A stretch of 19,457 nucleotides of DNA from UBA3305 sp002373555. GTDB taxonomy: Bacteria; Bacillota; Clostridia; Lachnospirales; Lachnospiraceae. Under the pieces are notes generated by a model. The model ran no database searches. It had not been told where the DNA came from and saw only the letters and a list, made by a program, of their open reading frames with translations. The stretch is from assembly GCA_946612455.1 (NCBI GenBank), contig CAMOER010000044.1, positions 1 to 19,457 on the forward strand. The letters run 5' to 3'. Position numbers and translations under genes: made by a program. Positions within the stretch are counted from its first letter, which is position 1. Each line of letters begins with the position of its first letter. Positions 12,660-19,457 of this stretch are shown in pieces.

Positions 12660-14348
12660 ATGACCAAGTTTAACAGTCAGACAGCAAAACTGCAGAGTGC
12701 CGAAGAGCGTCCGGTCTATGTCATCGGACATCAGAATCCGGATACGGACTCCATCTGTTCGGCAATCGCCTATGCGAACTTAAAGGAAAAGATCACCGGA
12801 AAGCGCTATATTCCCAAGCGTGCCGGGCAGATGAACCTGGAGACGAAATATGTCCTGAAGCGTTTCGGCGTGAAAGCGCCGTACTATCTGTCGGACGCCA
12901 GGCGCCAGGTCAAGGATATGGAAGTCAACGCGCTGAAGCCGATCCGCGGCTGCCTGTCCCTGAAGAGAGCATGGGAACGCATGCGCGCGGAGACCGTCTC
13001 CACACTGCCGGTCTGCACGATCGAAGGCGTGCTGGAAGGCATCATCACCGAGGGTGATATCGCTGAATCCTACATGGGCATGTACACGGCGGATATCCTG
13101 GCCCAGGCGAAGACCATGTACAAGAACATCGTGGAGACCCTGGAAGGGGAGATCGTTGTCGGCTCGAAGGATGACGTGCTGGATCACGGCAAGATCCTGA
13201 TCGCAGCAGCAAACCCCGATACGCTGGAAGATTTTATTGATGAGGGCGATGTCGTCATCACCGGAAACCGGTACGAGATGCAGCTCTGCGCGATCGAGAT
13301 GAACGCCGGGTGCGTTATTGTGACCGGCGGAGCCGAGATCAGCCGCACCATCAAGAAAATGGCGGAAGCCAACAACTGCAATATCATCAAGACACCGTAC
13401 GATACCTTTACCGTCGCGCGTCTGATCAACCAGAGCCTTCCGATCGAGTTCTTCATGACGAAGGAAAATCTCGTTACGTTCGGTATGAATGATTATCTCG
13501 AGGATATCCGCGAGACGATGCAGAAATACCGCCACAGAGATTTCCCGGTTGTTGATAAGGAAGGCCAGTTCATCGGCATGATCTCCCGCAGAAAGCTGCT
13601 CGGCGCCGTGAAGAAAAAACTGATCCTGGTGGATCACAACGAGACATCCCAGGCCGTGGAGGGCTATGCGGATGCGGATATCCTGGAAGTCATCGATCAT
13701 CACCGGATCGGAACGCTGGAGACGAACGGCCCGGTCTACTTCCGGAACCAGCCGGTCGGCTGCACGGCGACGATAGTGACGCAGATGTACCGGGAGAACA
13801 ACATCGAGATCGATCCCGTTATGGCGGGACTGATGTGCTCGGCCATCATTTCCGATACGCTGATGTACCGCTCGCCTACATGCACGCCCATCGACCGCGT
13901 GACGTGCGAAGAGCTTGCGAAGATCGCCGGCGTCGACGTCGAGGAGCATGCCAAGGCAATGTTCACCGCCGGCAGCGATTTCGAACACCGTACGGAAGAA
14001 GAGATCGTTTATCAGGATTACAAGAAATTCGTGATGGGCAGTCATCAGATCGCGATCGGACAGATCTCTTCCATGGATGATAAGGAACTGCTCAAGCTCA
14101 GAGACCGCTTAAGACCGTTTGCACAGGGCATCCTGGAGAAGGATCATATGGATATGATCTATCTGATGCTCACGGATATTCTGCACGAGTCCAGCTATAT
14201 GCTCTGCGTGGGAGAGGATTCCGTGGAACTGATGGAGAATGCGTTCGGCGCCGAAGGAGACGTCGATACGGTCTTCCTGGAGGGCGTGGTATCCAGAAAG
14301 AAACAGCTGGTGCCGAGACTGATGGCCACGCTGCAGCAGGAAGGCTGA
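12660..14348 (+). CDS. ppaC: Manganese-dependent (family II) inorganic pyrophosphatase with CBS and DRTGG domains
   Basis: A 562-aa cytoplasmic enzyme that hydrolyses pyrophosphate to phosphate. The DHH-type catalytic part opens with GHQNPDTDS (His24, Asp28, Asp30), is interrupted by a regulatory insert, and resumes with VDHNE (Asp325-His326) and the DHH triad Asp346-His347-His348; a DHHA2 domain ends the chain. The insert at about 85-320 has two CBS motifs around a DRTGG domain (VTGG near 221-224), the arrangement of nucleotide-regulated CBS-pyrophosphatases in clostridia, where AMP/ADP inhibit and ATP or diadenosine polyphosphates activate. Plain family II enzymes are about 310 aa. The open frame begins at 12417, but the conserved N-terminus, the promoter at 12476-12504 and the SD GGGGAG place the start at 12660. 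It heads a four-gene plus-strand run. Confidence 0.95.
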   Translation: MTKFNSQTAKLQSAEERPVYVIGHQNPDTDSICSAIAYANLKEKITGKRYIPKRAGQMNLETKYVLKRFGVKAPYYLSDARRQVKDMEVNALKPIRGCLSLKRAWERMRAETVSTLPVCTIEGVLEGIITEGDIAESYMGMYTADILAQAKTMYKNIVETLEGEIVVGSKDDVLDHGKILIAAANPDTLEDFIDEGDVVITGNRYEMQLCAIEMNAGCVIVTGGAEISRTIKKMAEANNCNIIKTPYDTFTVARLINQSLPIEFFMTKENLVTFGMNDYLEDIRETMQKYRHRDFPVVDKEGQFIGMISRRKLLGAVKKKLILVDHNETSQAVEGYADADILEVIDHHRIGTLETNGPVYFRNQPVGCTATIVTQMYRENNIEIDPVMAGLMCSAIISDTLMYRSPTCTPIDRVTCEELAKIAGVDVEEHAKAMFTAGSDFEHRTEEEIVYQDYKKFVMGSHQIAIGQISSMDDKELLKLRDRLRPFAQGILEKDHMDMIYLMLTDILHESSYMLCVGEDSVELMENAFGAEGDVDTVFLEGVVSRKKQLVPRLMATLQQEG

Positions 14349-14378
14349 CGGAGTACGGACGGAACGGAGGCGTTTGTT

Positions 14379-15230
14379 ATGGCTGTAAGGATCGTTACAG
14401 ATTCTGCGAGCGATATCCCGCAGAGCACTGCTGCGGAATGGAACATAAAGGTGCTTCCTCTGAAAATCAGGTTTCAGGAAGAGGAATATCTGGACGGCGT
14501 GACCATCTCGCCGCAGGAGTTTTATGAGAAGATGGAGAAGGCGGAGGGTCTGCCGAAGACAAGCCTGATCCCGCCGTTTGAATATGAAGCGGTATTTGAG
14601 GAAGCGGTACAGGCCGGTGATGAAGTGGTCTGCCTGTGTATTTCCGCCGGCGTATCCGGCGCGTTTCAGAGCGCCTGCGTTGCGGCAACGGATTATGAAG
14701 ACCATGTCTGTGTGATCGATACGAAACAGTTCTGCGTGTCGGAATATATCATCGTGGAACGTGCCGTACAGCTCAGAGACCGAGGGCTTTCCGCGGCAGA
14801 GATCGCGGAGATGATAAAGAAGGAAATGAAGAATGCGCATGTCGTTGCGGTCTTCGATACGCTGGAGTATCTGAAGAAAGGCGGCCGCATTTCCAGAACG
14901 GCCGCCATTGCCGGAACCCTGCTCTCGATCAAGCCGGTGCTGACGATCACGGACGGTGTCGTGGATGTGCTGGTGAAAGTCAGGGGTATGGGCAAAGGCA
15001 GGATCCTGATGGCCGGCACGGTGGAGAAGCTCGGCGGGATCGATTTTGACCGGCCGGTGTGCTTCGCTTATTCTGGATCATCGGATGCCATGATGAAGCG
15101 TTATATCGATGAAACACATGAAATGTACAGAGGACATGAGGATCAGCTGAAGACCGTCGTGGCCGGCGCGGCGATCGGAACCTATGCCGGACCTGGCGCG
15201 ATCGCGATCGCGTTCTTTTCAAAGAAGTAA
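14379..15230 (+). CDS. DegV family fatty-acid-binding protein
   Basis: A 283-aa DegV protein. These bind a fatty acid in a buried pocket, and in Firmicutes the related FakB subunits deliver it to the kinase FakA for phosphorylation and phospholipid synthesis. The signature opening IVTDSASDIP, the KTSLIPP segment in the TSqPsp position (with Leu-Ile in place of Gln-Pro), the SGVSGAFQSA turn, LEYLKKGGRIS and the C-terminal GTYAGPGAIAIAFF strand are all present. GGAGG before the ATG fixes the start. It is 30 bp after the pyrophosphatase and 8 bp before the ACT-MBL gene, so it is in the same transcript. No fakA lies within the window. Confidence 0.9.
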   Translation: MAVRIVTDSASDIPQSTAAEWNIKVLPLKIRFQEEEYLDGVTISPQEFYEKMEKAEGLPKTSLIPPFEYEAVFEEAVQAGDEVVCLCISAGVSGAFQSACVAATDYEDHVCVIDTKQFCVSEYIIVERAVQLRDRGLSAAEIAEMIKKEMKNAHVVAVFDTLEYLKKGGRISRTAAIAGTLLSIKPVLTITDGVVDVLVKVRGMGKGRILMAGTVEKLGGIDFDRPVCFAYSGSSDAMMKRYIDETHEMYRGHEDQLKTVVAGAAIGTYAGPGAIAIAFFSKK

Positions 15231-15238
15231 GAAAGATC

Positions 15239-16654
15239 ATGAGAAAGACTTATGTAACAAAAGTACCGGACCGCAGCGGCGTTTTCCTTCTGGCGAGTAA
15301 GATCATTGCGAAGCACGGCGGGGATATCGTGCGGTCCAATTATAACCACGCGGTGGATATCCACACCTTTTTTATCGAGATTTCCGCGGACGAGGAGCAG
15401 CATCAGAAGATCCAGGAGGAGCTGTTGGCGAACGGCTTCATGACCGGCGATTATGATGATATGAAGATCATCATGCTGGACTTCAAACTGGCAAATCACG
15501 CCGGCGCGGTGATTCCCGTGCTGGAGGTGCTGAACCGTCATCAGGTCTATATTTCCTATGTCAGCTCTGGTGAGCGCGGTGAACACGACCAGCATCTCCG
15601 GATCGGCGTCCGGATCGACAGCCCGGAGAAGACCAAGCGGCTGCTGGATGAGCTGGCGGCGATCTGCGAGACCAGAGTCATCGATTATGAGGTCACGGAT
15701 AAACAGCTGGACAGCACCGTCTTTTATGTATCCTTTGCGAATGAAATGCGGGATATCCTTTCCCTGTCGCAGAAGGATGCGGACTGTGTACTGATCCGCG
15801 CCAACAAGCTGATGCAGGTGCTGGACGAACAGAACAAGTCTCCCATGCAGACGTTTGATTACATCCGGAGATTTGCGAAATTCGTCGTGGATCACAGGGG
15901 AGAGAACTTTGATGCGAAGATCTCGTCCCGGAGGCTTGCGGACGATCTGAAGCTTTATGTGATCGAGCCGCCCTGCGGCAGCAACACCTATATTCTGGAG
16001 CATGCAGAGGAGCTTCTGTTTGTCGACGGCGGCTACGGATGTTATTACCGGGAGATGCTGTCGATGCTGCAGGCGCAGTTCCCGGATCTCGCTGACCGGA
16101 AAAGGACCGCTTTCATCACGCACGTGGACATGGATCATACCGGTCTGATGCCGTTGTGGGAGAGCGTGTATATGAGCGGCAACAGCTTTGAAAATCTCCG
16201 GCTGGAAAGAGCGGGAGAGATGGGATTCCGGGAAATGAATCCGAAGCACCGTCCCTACTTCGCACTCAGTGAGACGATCACCGGATATACCGCGCCGGAT
16301 ATCTCGAAAGCCTGTGTCGTGGGCTCCCGGACCGGAGCAGAGATGCTTGCTCCCATCGGACATGTGGATTTCGGCGGATACCGTTTCGACTTTTACGAGG
16401 GCCCCGGCGGTCATGTAAAGGGCGAAGTCGTGATCGTCTGCGAAGCGCTCAAGCTGATCTTTTCCGGCGATATCTGGGTAAATGTGAAAGGGATCACGCC
16501 GGAGCAGCGGGAGTTCAACCGGCTCGCACCGTTCCTGCTGACAGGCGTGGACGAGGATCCGGCATTATCCAAAAAATGCCGGGAGTATACGGTGGAGAAA
16601 TTCGGCGGCTATCTTTTCTGCCCGGGCCACGGACCGGTGCAGGTGGTGGGATAA
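15239..16654 (+). CDS. ACT-ACT-metallo-beta-lactamase fusion protein
   Basis: A 471-aa protein with two ACT-like small-ligand domains (about 3-72, opening KVPDRSGVFLLASKIIAKHGG, and 77-151, opening MLDFKLANHAGAVIPVLEVL), a helical linker, and a metallo-beta-lactamase fold hydrolase (about 235-471). Metal ligands visible are His295, Asp297, Asp299 and His300 in THVDMDH, His392 in GGHVKG, Asp411 in FSGDIW and His464 in CPGHGP. The second His of the usual HxHxDH is Asp297, a change that recalls the HxExDH site of flavodiiron proteins, so the metal may be iron. ACT domains usually sense amino acids, so hydrolase activity may be controlled by one. The Shine-Dalgarno is weak (AAGAAAG) and the gene starts 8 bp after degV, suggesting translational coupling. 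The substrate is unknown. Confidence 0.8.
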   Translation: MRKTYVTKVPDRSGVFLLASKIIAKHGGDIVRSNYNHAVDIHTFFIEISADEEQHQKIQEELLANGFMTGDYDDMKIIMLDFKLANHAGAVIPVLEVLNRHQVYISYVSSGERGEHDQHLRIGVRIDSPEKTKRLLDELAAICETRVIDYEVTDKQLDSTVFYVSFANEMRDILSLSQKDADCVLIRANKLMQVLDEQNKSPMQTFDYIRRFAKFVVDHRGENFDAKISSRRLADDLKLYVIEPPCGSNTYILEHAEELLFVDGGYGCYYREMLSMLQAQFPDLADRKRTAFITHVDMDHTGLMPLWESVYMSGNSFENLRLERAGEMGFREMNPKHRPYFALSETITGYTAPDISKACVVGSRTGAEMLAPIGHVDFGGYRFDFYEGPGGHVKGEVVIVCEALKLIFSGDIWVNVKGITPEQREFNRLAPFLLTGVDEDPALSKKCREYTVEKFGGYLFCPGHGPVQVVG

Positions 16655-16675
16655 ATAAAGGAAGGAAATTTATAC

Positions 16676-17803
16676 ATGACGGAAAGATATCTGGGTGAGA
16701 AAACGCCGAAGCTCGGCTTCGGCCTGATGCGGCTGCCGCAGAAGGACGGCGTTATTGACATTGAACAGACCAAAAAGATGGTGGATCTGTTCATGGAAGC
16801 GGGACAGACCTATTTTGATACCGCGTATGTTTACGGCAAGGACGGTGCGTCGGAAAAGGCGGCGAAAGAGGCACTGGTGGATCGTTATCCCAGGGAAAGC
16901 TTCACGCTGGCAACGAAGCTGTGTGCCTGGCTGCAGTGCGACAGCGAGGAGACCGCGAAGCAGCAGTTCCATACCAGCCTGGAACGCACCGGTGCCGGCT
17001 ACTTTGATTACTATCTGCTGCATGCGCTGCAGGATGATACATATGAAAAATATGATCAGTACCATATCTGGGACTTCGTAAAGGAAATGAAAGCGAAGGG
17101 GCTGATCAGACACTGGGGCTTTTCCTTCCACGCCAAGCCGGAGCTGCTGGACCGTCTGCTGACGGAGCATCCCGACACGGAATTCGTACAGCTGCAGCTC
17201 AATTATGCTGACTGGGAGAATCCGGATGTCTGTTCCAGAGGCTGCTACGAAGTGGCAAGGAAACACGGGAAATCCATCGTGGTCATGGAACCCGTGAAAG
17301 GCGGAACGCTTGCGAATCCCCCGCAGCAGGTGGCGGATGTGCTGAAGGCGGCGGAACCGGAGATGTCTGCCGCATCCTGGGCGATCCGTTATGTCGCATC
17401 GCTGGACGGAATCCTGACGGTCCTTTCGGGAATGTCGACGGTAGAGCAGATGGAGGATAATCTTTCTTATATGAGAGATTTCAAGCCGCTTGACGCACAG
17501 GAAATGGCAGTGATCGGAAAAGCGCAGGAGGAGCTCGCAAAGATCGAGCAGATCCCCTGCACGGCCTGCCGGTACTGTACGGAAGGATGTCCCATGAACA
17601 TCCCGATCCCGGATATCTTTGCAGCCAGAAATCTGCAGACGCTCTGGGGGCAGGAAGAACGTGCCCGGAAGGAATACGCGAATGAGACGAAGGATAAGGG
17701 AAAAGCATCCGACTGCATTGCCTGCGGTCAGTGCGAGATGGCATGTCCGCAGCAGATCAAAGTGATCGAACGGCTGCGGGAATGTGCGGCGAATCTGGAA
17801 TAA
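16676..17803 (+). CDS. Aldo/keto reductase with C-terminal ferredoxin-type 2x[4Fe-4S] domain
   Basis: A 375-aa protein. Residues 1-285 are an aldo/keto reductase barrel with the complete tetrad Asp48, Tyr53 (FDTAYVYG), Lys81 (ATKL) and His116 (LLHAL). The C-terminal part carries two cysteine clusters, Cys295/298/301/305 and Cys347/350/353/357, each followed by Pro (CxxCxxCxxxCP), typical of two 4Fe-4S clusters. This iron-sulfur AKR type is common in anaerobes. It probably links electron transfer through the clusters to reduction of a carbonyl compound, though its physiological substrate is not established. A purine-rich AAGGAAGGAAA site precedes the ATG. It is last in the four-gene run, 21 bp after the ACT-MBL gene, and is followed by a strong terminator. 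Confidence 0.9.
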   Translation: MTERYLGEKTPKLGFGLMRLPQKDGVIDIEQTKKMVDLFMEAGQTYFDTAYVYGKDGASEKAAKEALVDRYPRESFTLATKLCAWLQCDSEETAKQQFHTSLERTGAGYFDYYLLHALQDDTYEKYDQYHIWDFVKEMKAKGLIRHWGFSFHAKPELLDRLLTEHPDTEFVQLQLNYADWENPDVCSRGCYEVARKHGKSIVVMEPVKGGTLANPPQQVADVLKAAEPEMSAASWAIRYVASLDGILTVLSGMSTVEQMEDNLSYMRDFKPLDAQEMAVIGKAQEELAKIEQIPCTACRYCTEGCPMNIPIPDIFAARNLQTLWGQEERARKEYANETKDKGKASDCIACGQCEMACPQQIKVIERLRECAANLE

Positions 17804-17809
17804 AAGAAA

Positions 17810-17846
17810 CCGGCGGAGATTCCACTCCGCCGGATTTTCTTTTTCT
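17810..17846. terminator. Intrinsic terminator between the aldo/keto reductase gene and queT
   Basis: A perfect 9-bp stem CCGGCGGAG (17810-17818) / CTCCGCCGG (17825-17833) with a 6-nt loop is followed by ATTTTCTTTTTCTT on the plus strand and preceded by TAAAAGAAA, giving a T-rich tail on the minus strand too. It serves both convergent genes. Confidence 0.88.
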
Positions 17847-18340
17847 TACGCCTGCGCGTTTCCGAAGATGGACGCGCGGCTCTTATTCAGTGCAAAATAC
17901 AGGACCATGCCGAAGATCCCGCAGGAGATCACTTCACCGATCCCCACGGTGAACATCATAACCGGGATGGGAAGCGGAACGGCATAAGCGTATTTCAGTA
18001 CGAATGGAACGATGACTGCGTTGGATACGATCGGCGGGACGGGCGCCAGATAAGGGCTTCGATCCTTCAGCTTCCAGGTGAAGATGGCGCCGATCAGCGT
18101 GGCGATGCTTCCGAAGATGATATCCGGCAGGACTGCGCCGCCGAGGATATTCGCGATGATGCATCCGATGAACAGGCCCGGGACGGCTGCCGGCGTGAAG
18201 ACCGGAAGGATCGTCAGGGCTTCCGAGATCCTCACCTGCACTTCGCTGAAGGAAATCGGTGCGAAGATCGTGGTGAGCACGACATACAGGGCAGCGATCA
18301 TGGCGCCCTGCGTCAGGAACAGAACTTTTTTGTCTTTCAT
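17846..18340 (-). CDS. queT: QueT family queuosine-precursor transporter (ECF S component)
   Basis: A 164-aa hydrophobic protein with about five membrane segments, the size of ECF substrate-binding (S) subunits. The N-terminal TQGAMIAALYVVLTTIFAPISFSEVQVRISEAL matches the QueT pattern (small residues in helix 1, then a VQxRxSEAL stretch). It would capture a queuosine precursor such as preQ1 or preQ0 and work with a shared ECF energy module encoded elsewhere. A preQ1-I riboswitch directly upstream of it, with the ribosome site GGGAG inside the aptamer tail, strongly supports this assignment. Single-gene transcript with its own promoter. Confidence 0.9.
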   Translation of the reverse strand: MKDKKVLFLTQGAMIAALYVVLTTIFAPISFSEVQVRISEALTILPVFTPAAVPGLFIGCIIANILGGAVLPDIIFGSIATLIGAIFTWKLKDRSPYLAPVPPIVSNAVIVPFVLKYAYAVPLPIPVMMFTVGIGEVISCGIFGMVLYFALNKSRASIFGNAQA

Positions 18341-18350
18341 TTTTTGTTGT

Positions 18351-18393
18351 CTCCCTTAGTTTTGTTTTACGTGAGGATGGTTTCGAACTCACG
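18351..18393 (-). promoter_or_regulatory. preQ1-I riboswitch controlling queT translation
   Basis: Read on the minus strand, a 6-bp stem CGTGAG / CTCACG closes a 12-nt loop beginning TTC, followed by the A-rich tail TAAAACAAAACTAAGGGAG. This is the preQ1-I aptamer layout (short P1, 11-12-nt loop, tail of type AAAACxAAGG that folds back into a pseudoknot); the tail closely resembles that of the Thermoanaerobacter tengcongensis aptamer. The tail contains the Shine-Dalgarno sequence of queT, 10 nt before its ATG, so ligand binding should block translation. Confidence 0.82.
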
Positions 18394-18424
18394 GTATTGC
18401 CGCTGCCGTCCGACAGCGATATGC

Positions 18425-18453
18425 ACTATACCATTTTTCGCCGGAGAAATCAA
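18425..18453 (-). promoter_or_regulatory. Sigma-70 promoter of queT
   Basis: On the minus strand TTGATT (18448-18453), a 17-bp spacer and TATAGT (18425-18430) with TGG in front (extended -10). The transcript would start near 18418 and open with a hairpin at 18401-18418 (CGCTGTC / GGCAGCG) before the preQ1 aptamer. Confidence 0.75.
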
Positions 18454-18504
18454 GACCTCACAAAAATGCTATAAGAACATAGAGAAGCAGTATGAAGGAT
18501 CCGG

Positions 18505-18533
18505 TAGAAAATATCGGTCTCTGATGCTATGAT
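18505..18533 (+). promoter_or_regulatory. Candidate promoter of proC
   Basis: An extended -10 TGCTATGAT (18525-18533) lies 32 bp before the proC start; the -35 candidate TAGAAA (18505-18510) at 17 bp is poor, as extended -10 promoters allow. Confidence 0.5.
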
Positions 18534-18565
18534 AGGAAGCAAACGACAGGCAGGGGGATTTATAT

Positions 18566-19372
18566 ATGGAGAAAGTAGGCTTTATCGGAACCGGCACCAT
18601 CGGCAGCGCAATTCTGAAGGCGCTCCTGAAATCCTGGAAGAAGGAGAATGTCACCTATACGGATGTCAATCCGAAAGCGATGCAGAAGGTGTATGAAGAG
18701 ACCGGCGTCAAGGGCTGCGGCAGCGGCGCGGCCTGCGTGGTCAAGAGCAAATATATTGTTCTTGCCATCAAGCCGCAGTATTATGATTCTGTGCTGGACG
18801 AAATCAGGGATGTGGTCACGGAGGATAACGTTATCATTTCTCTGGCTCCCGGCGTTTCGATCGGAAGCGTTTCAAAGCACCTGAAGGGCCACCGGAGAGT
18901 CGTACGGTGCATGCCGAATACACCCGCGCTGCTGGGCGAAGGCATGACCGGCGTCAGCTATGACCGGTCCCTGTTTACGGAGCAGGAGCAGAATACGATC
19001 CGCCGTTTCTTTGAATCATTCGGCAAGATGGAGCTCCTGCCGGAAGAACTGCTGAATGCCGTCACCTGCGTCAGCGGTAGCGCACCGGCTTACATTTACA
19101 TGTTCATCGAAGCGCTGGCCGATGCCGGCGTAAAATACGGCATGCCGAGAAAGACCGCTTACAGAATGGCGGCCCAGGCGGTCGTCGGAAGCGCAAAAAT
19201 GGTCCTGGAGACCGGAAAGCATCCCGGAGAGCTGAAGGATGATGTGTGCTCGCCCGGCGGGACGACGATCTACGCGGTCGCCATGCTGGAGGAGTACGGA
19301 CTCAGGAATGCGGTGATCCGCGCATCAGATGCCTGCTATGAAAAATGCGTTGATCTGATGCCGAAGGAATGA
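18566..19372 (+). CDS. proC: Pyrroline-5-carboxylate reductase
   Basis: A 268-aa enzyme of normal length for the family. It reduces 1-pyrroline-5-carboxylate to proline with NAD(P)H in the cytoplasm, the last step of proline synthesis. The N-terminal Rossmann motif GFIGTGTIGSAIL, the VRCMPNTPALLGEGMT stretch, and the C-terminal ProC signature from SGSAPAYIYMFIEALADAG through the SPGGTTI motif are all clear. AGGGGG at 18552-18557 with 8-nt spacing fixes the start. It stands alone between its own promoter and terminator, with no other proline genes in the window. Confidence 0.96.
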   Translation: MEKVGFIGTGTIGSAILKALLKSWKKENVTYTDVNPKAMQKVYEETGVKGCGSGAACVVKSKYIVLAIKPQYYDSVLDEIRDVVTEDNVIISLAPGVSIGSVSKHLKGHRRVVRCMPNTPALLGEGMTGVSYDRSLFTEQEQNTIRRFFESFGKMELLPEELLNAVTCVSGSAPAYIYMFIEALADAGVKYGMPRKTAYRMAAQAVVGSAKMVLETGKHPGELKDDVCSPGGTTIYAVAMLEEYGLRNAVIRASDACYEKCVDLMPKE

Positions 19373-19379
19373 AGAGATC

Positions 19380-19407
19380 AGCCGGGGCATATGCTCCGGC
19401 TTTTATT
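19380..19407 (+). terminator. Intrinsic terminator of proC
   Basis: A near-perfect palindrome AGCCGGGGCAT / ATGCTCCGGCT (19380-19401, one G-T pair) is followed by TTTTATT. It starts 8 bp after the proC stop codon. Confidence 0.85.
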
Positions 19408-19428
19408 GTATCGACAGTTACAATAAAC

Positions 19429-19445
19429 CACCTGCTATGCAGGTG
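19429..19445. repeat. Small perfect hairpin at the window edge, possible IS200/IS605-type end
   Basis: CACCTGC and GCAGGTG are exact reverse complements around TAT, and the hairpin is flanked by AATAAAC and TGTTCCG. Short imperfectly flanked hairpins of this kind are the subterminal recognition structures of IS200/IS605-family elements, but no transposase is visible before the window ends at 19457. It could equally be a second terminator-like stem or an unrelated repeat. Confidence 0.3.
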
Positions 19446-19457
19446 TGTTCCGAAAAA

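Noticed and set aside
15182..16414. A 410-codon minus-strand open frame opposite the ACT-MBL gene
   Set aside because: It is the antisense shadow of a gene with clear metal-binding motifs and no independent signals; the same holds for 12780-14045 opposite the pyrophosphatase.

Overview
The window looks like a piece of chromosome from an anaerobic, low-lipid-complexity Gram-positive bacterium (Bacillota, most likely a clostridial gut-type lineage). The reasons are: an LtaS-type polyglycerolphosphate synthase, a DegV protein, a CBS/DRTGG-containing family II pyrophosphatase, a QueT transporter under a preQ1-I riboswitch, a 4Fe-4S enoate-reductase-type flavoenzyme, strong Shine-Dalgarno sites and sigma-70 promoters with 17-bp spacers. 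The taxonomic guess is inference; no rRNA or marker phylogeny is possible here.

Layout. 137-838 (+) is a membrane-anchored alpha/beta hydrolase, convergent with an AraC-family regulator (919-2040, -). The regulator is divergent from a tight three-gene operon (2192-6576, +): an SDR protein, an OYE/enoate-reductase-type iron-sulfur flavoenzyme, and a 457-aa protein that I read as a PheS-like core joined to a PheT-like core, i.e. a degenerate phenylalanyl-tRNA synthetase paralogue stripped of all tRNA-binding domains. Perfect inverted repeats lie between the regulator and the operon, and a clear intrinsic terminator closes it. All three operon proteins have substitutions at residues normally required for family chemistry. 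This is the most unusual part of the window.

6670-7464 (-) is an exported SGNH hydrolase gene with an in-frame TAA inside its signal peptide. It is divergent from a tRNA-dihydrouridine synthase gene (7646-8596, +). Then come a MATE exporter with a His-rich N-terminus (8656-10038, -) and an LtaS-like membrane sulfatase-fold enzyme with a long Ala/Glu/Thr/Pro linker (10126-12378, -), each with its own promoter. The 281-bp region 12379-12659 holds two back-to-back sigma-70 promoters, a perfect inverted repeat between them and a structured leader.

12660-17803 (+) is a four-gene run: pyrophosphatase, DegV lipid-binding protein, an ACT-ACT-metallo-beta-lactamase fusion and an aldo/keto reductase with a ferredoxin tail. 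A bidirectional terminator separates it from queT (17846-18340, -), which has a preQ1-I riboswitch and its own promoter. proC (18566-19372, +) follows with a terminator, and the window ends in a small perfect hairpin that could be the edge of an IS200/IS605-type element. Apart from the 2.1-6.6 kb operon most content is housekeeping; no rRNA, tRNA, CRISPR array or complete mobile element was seen.
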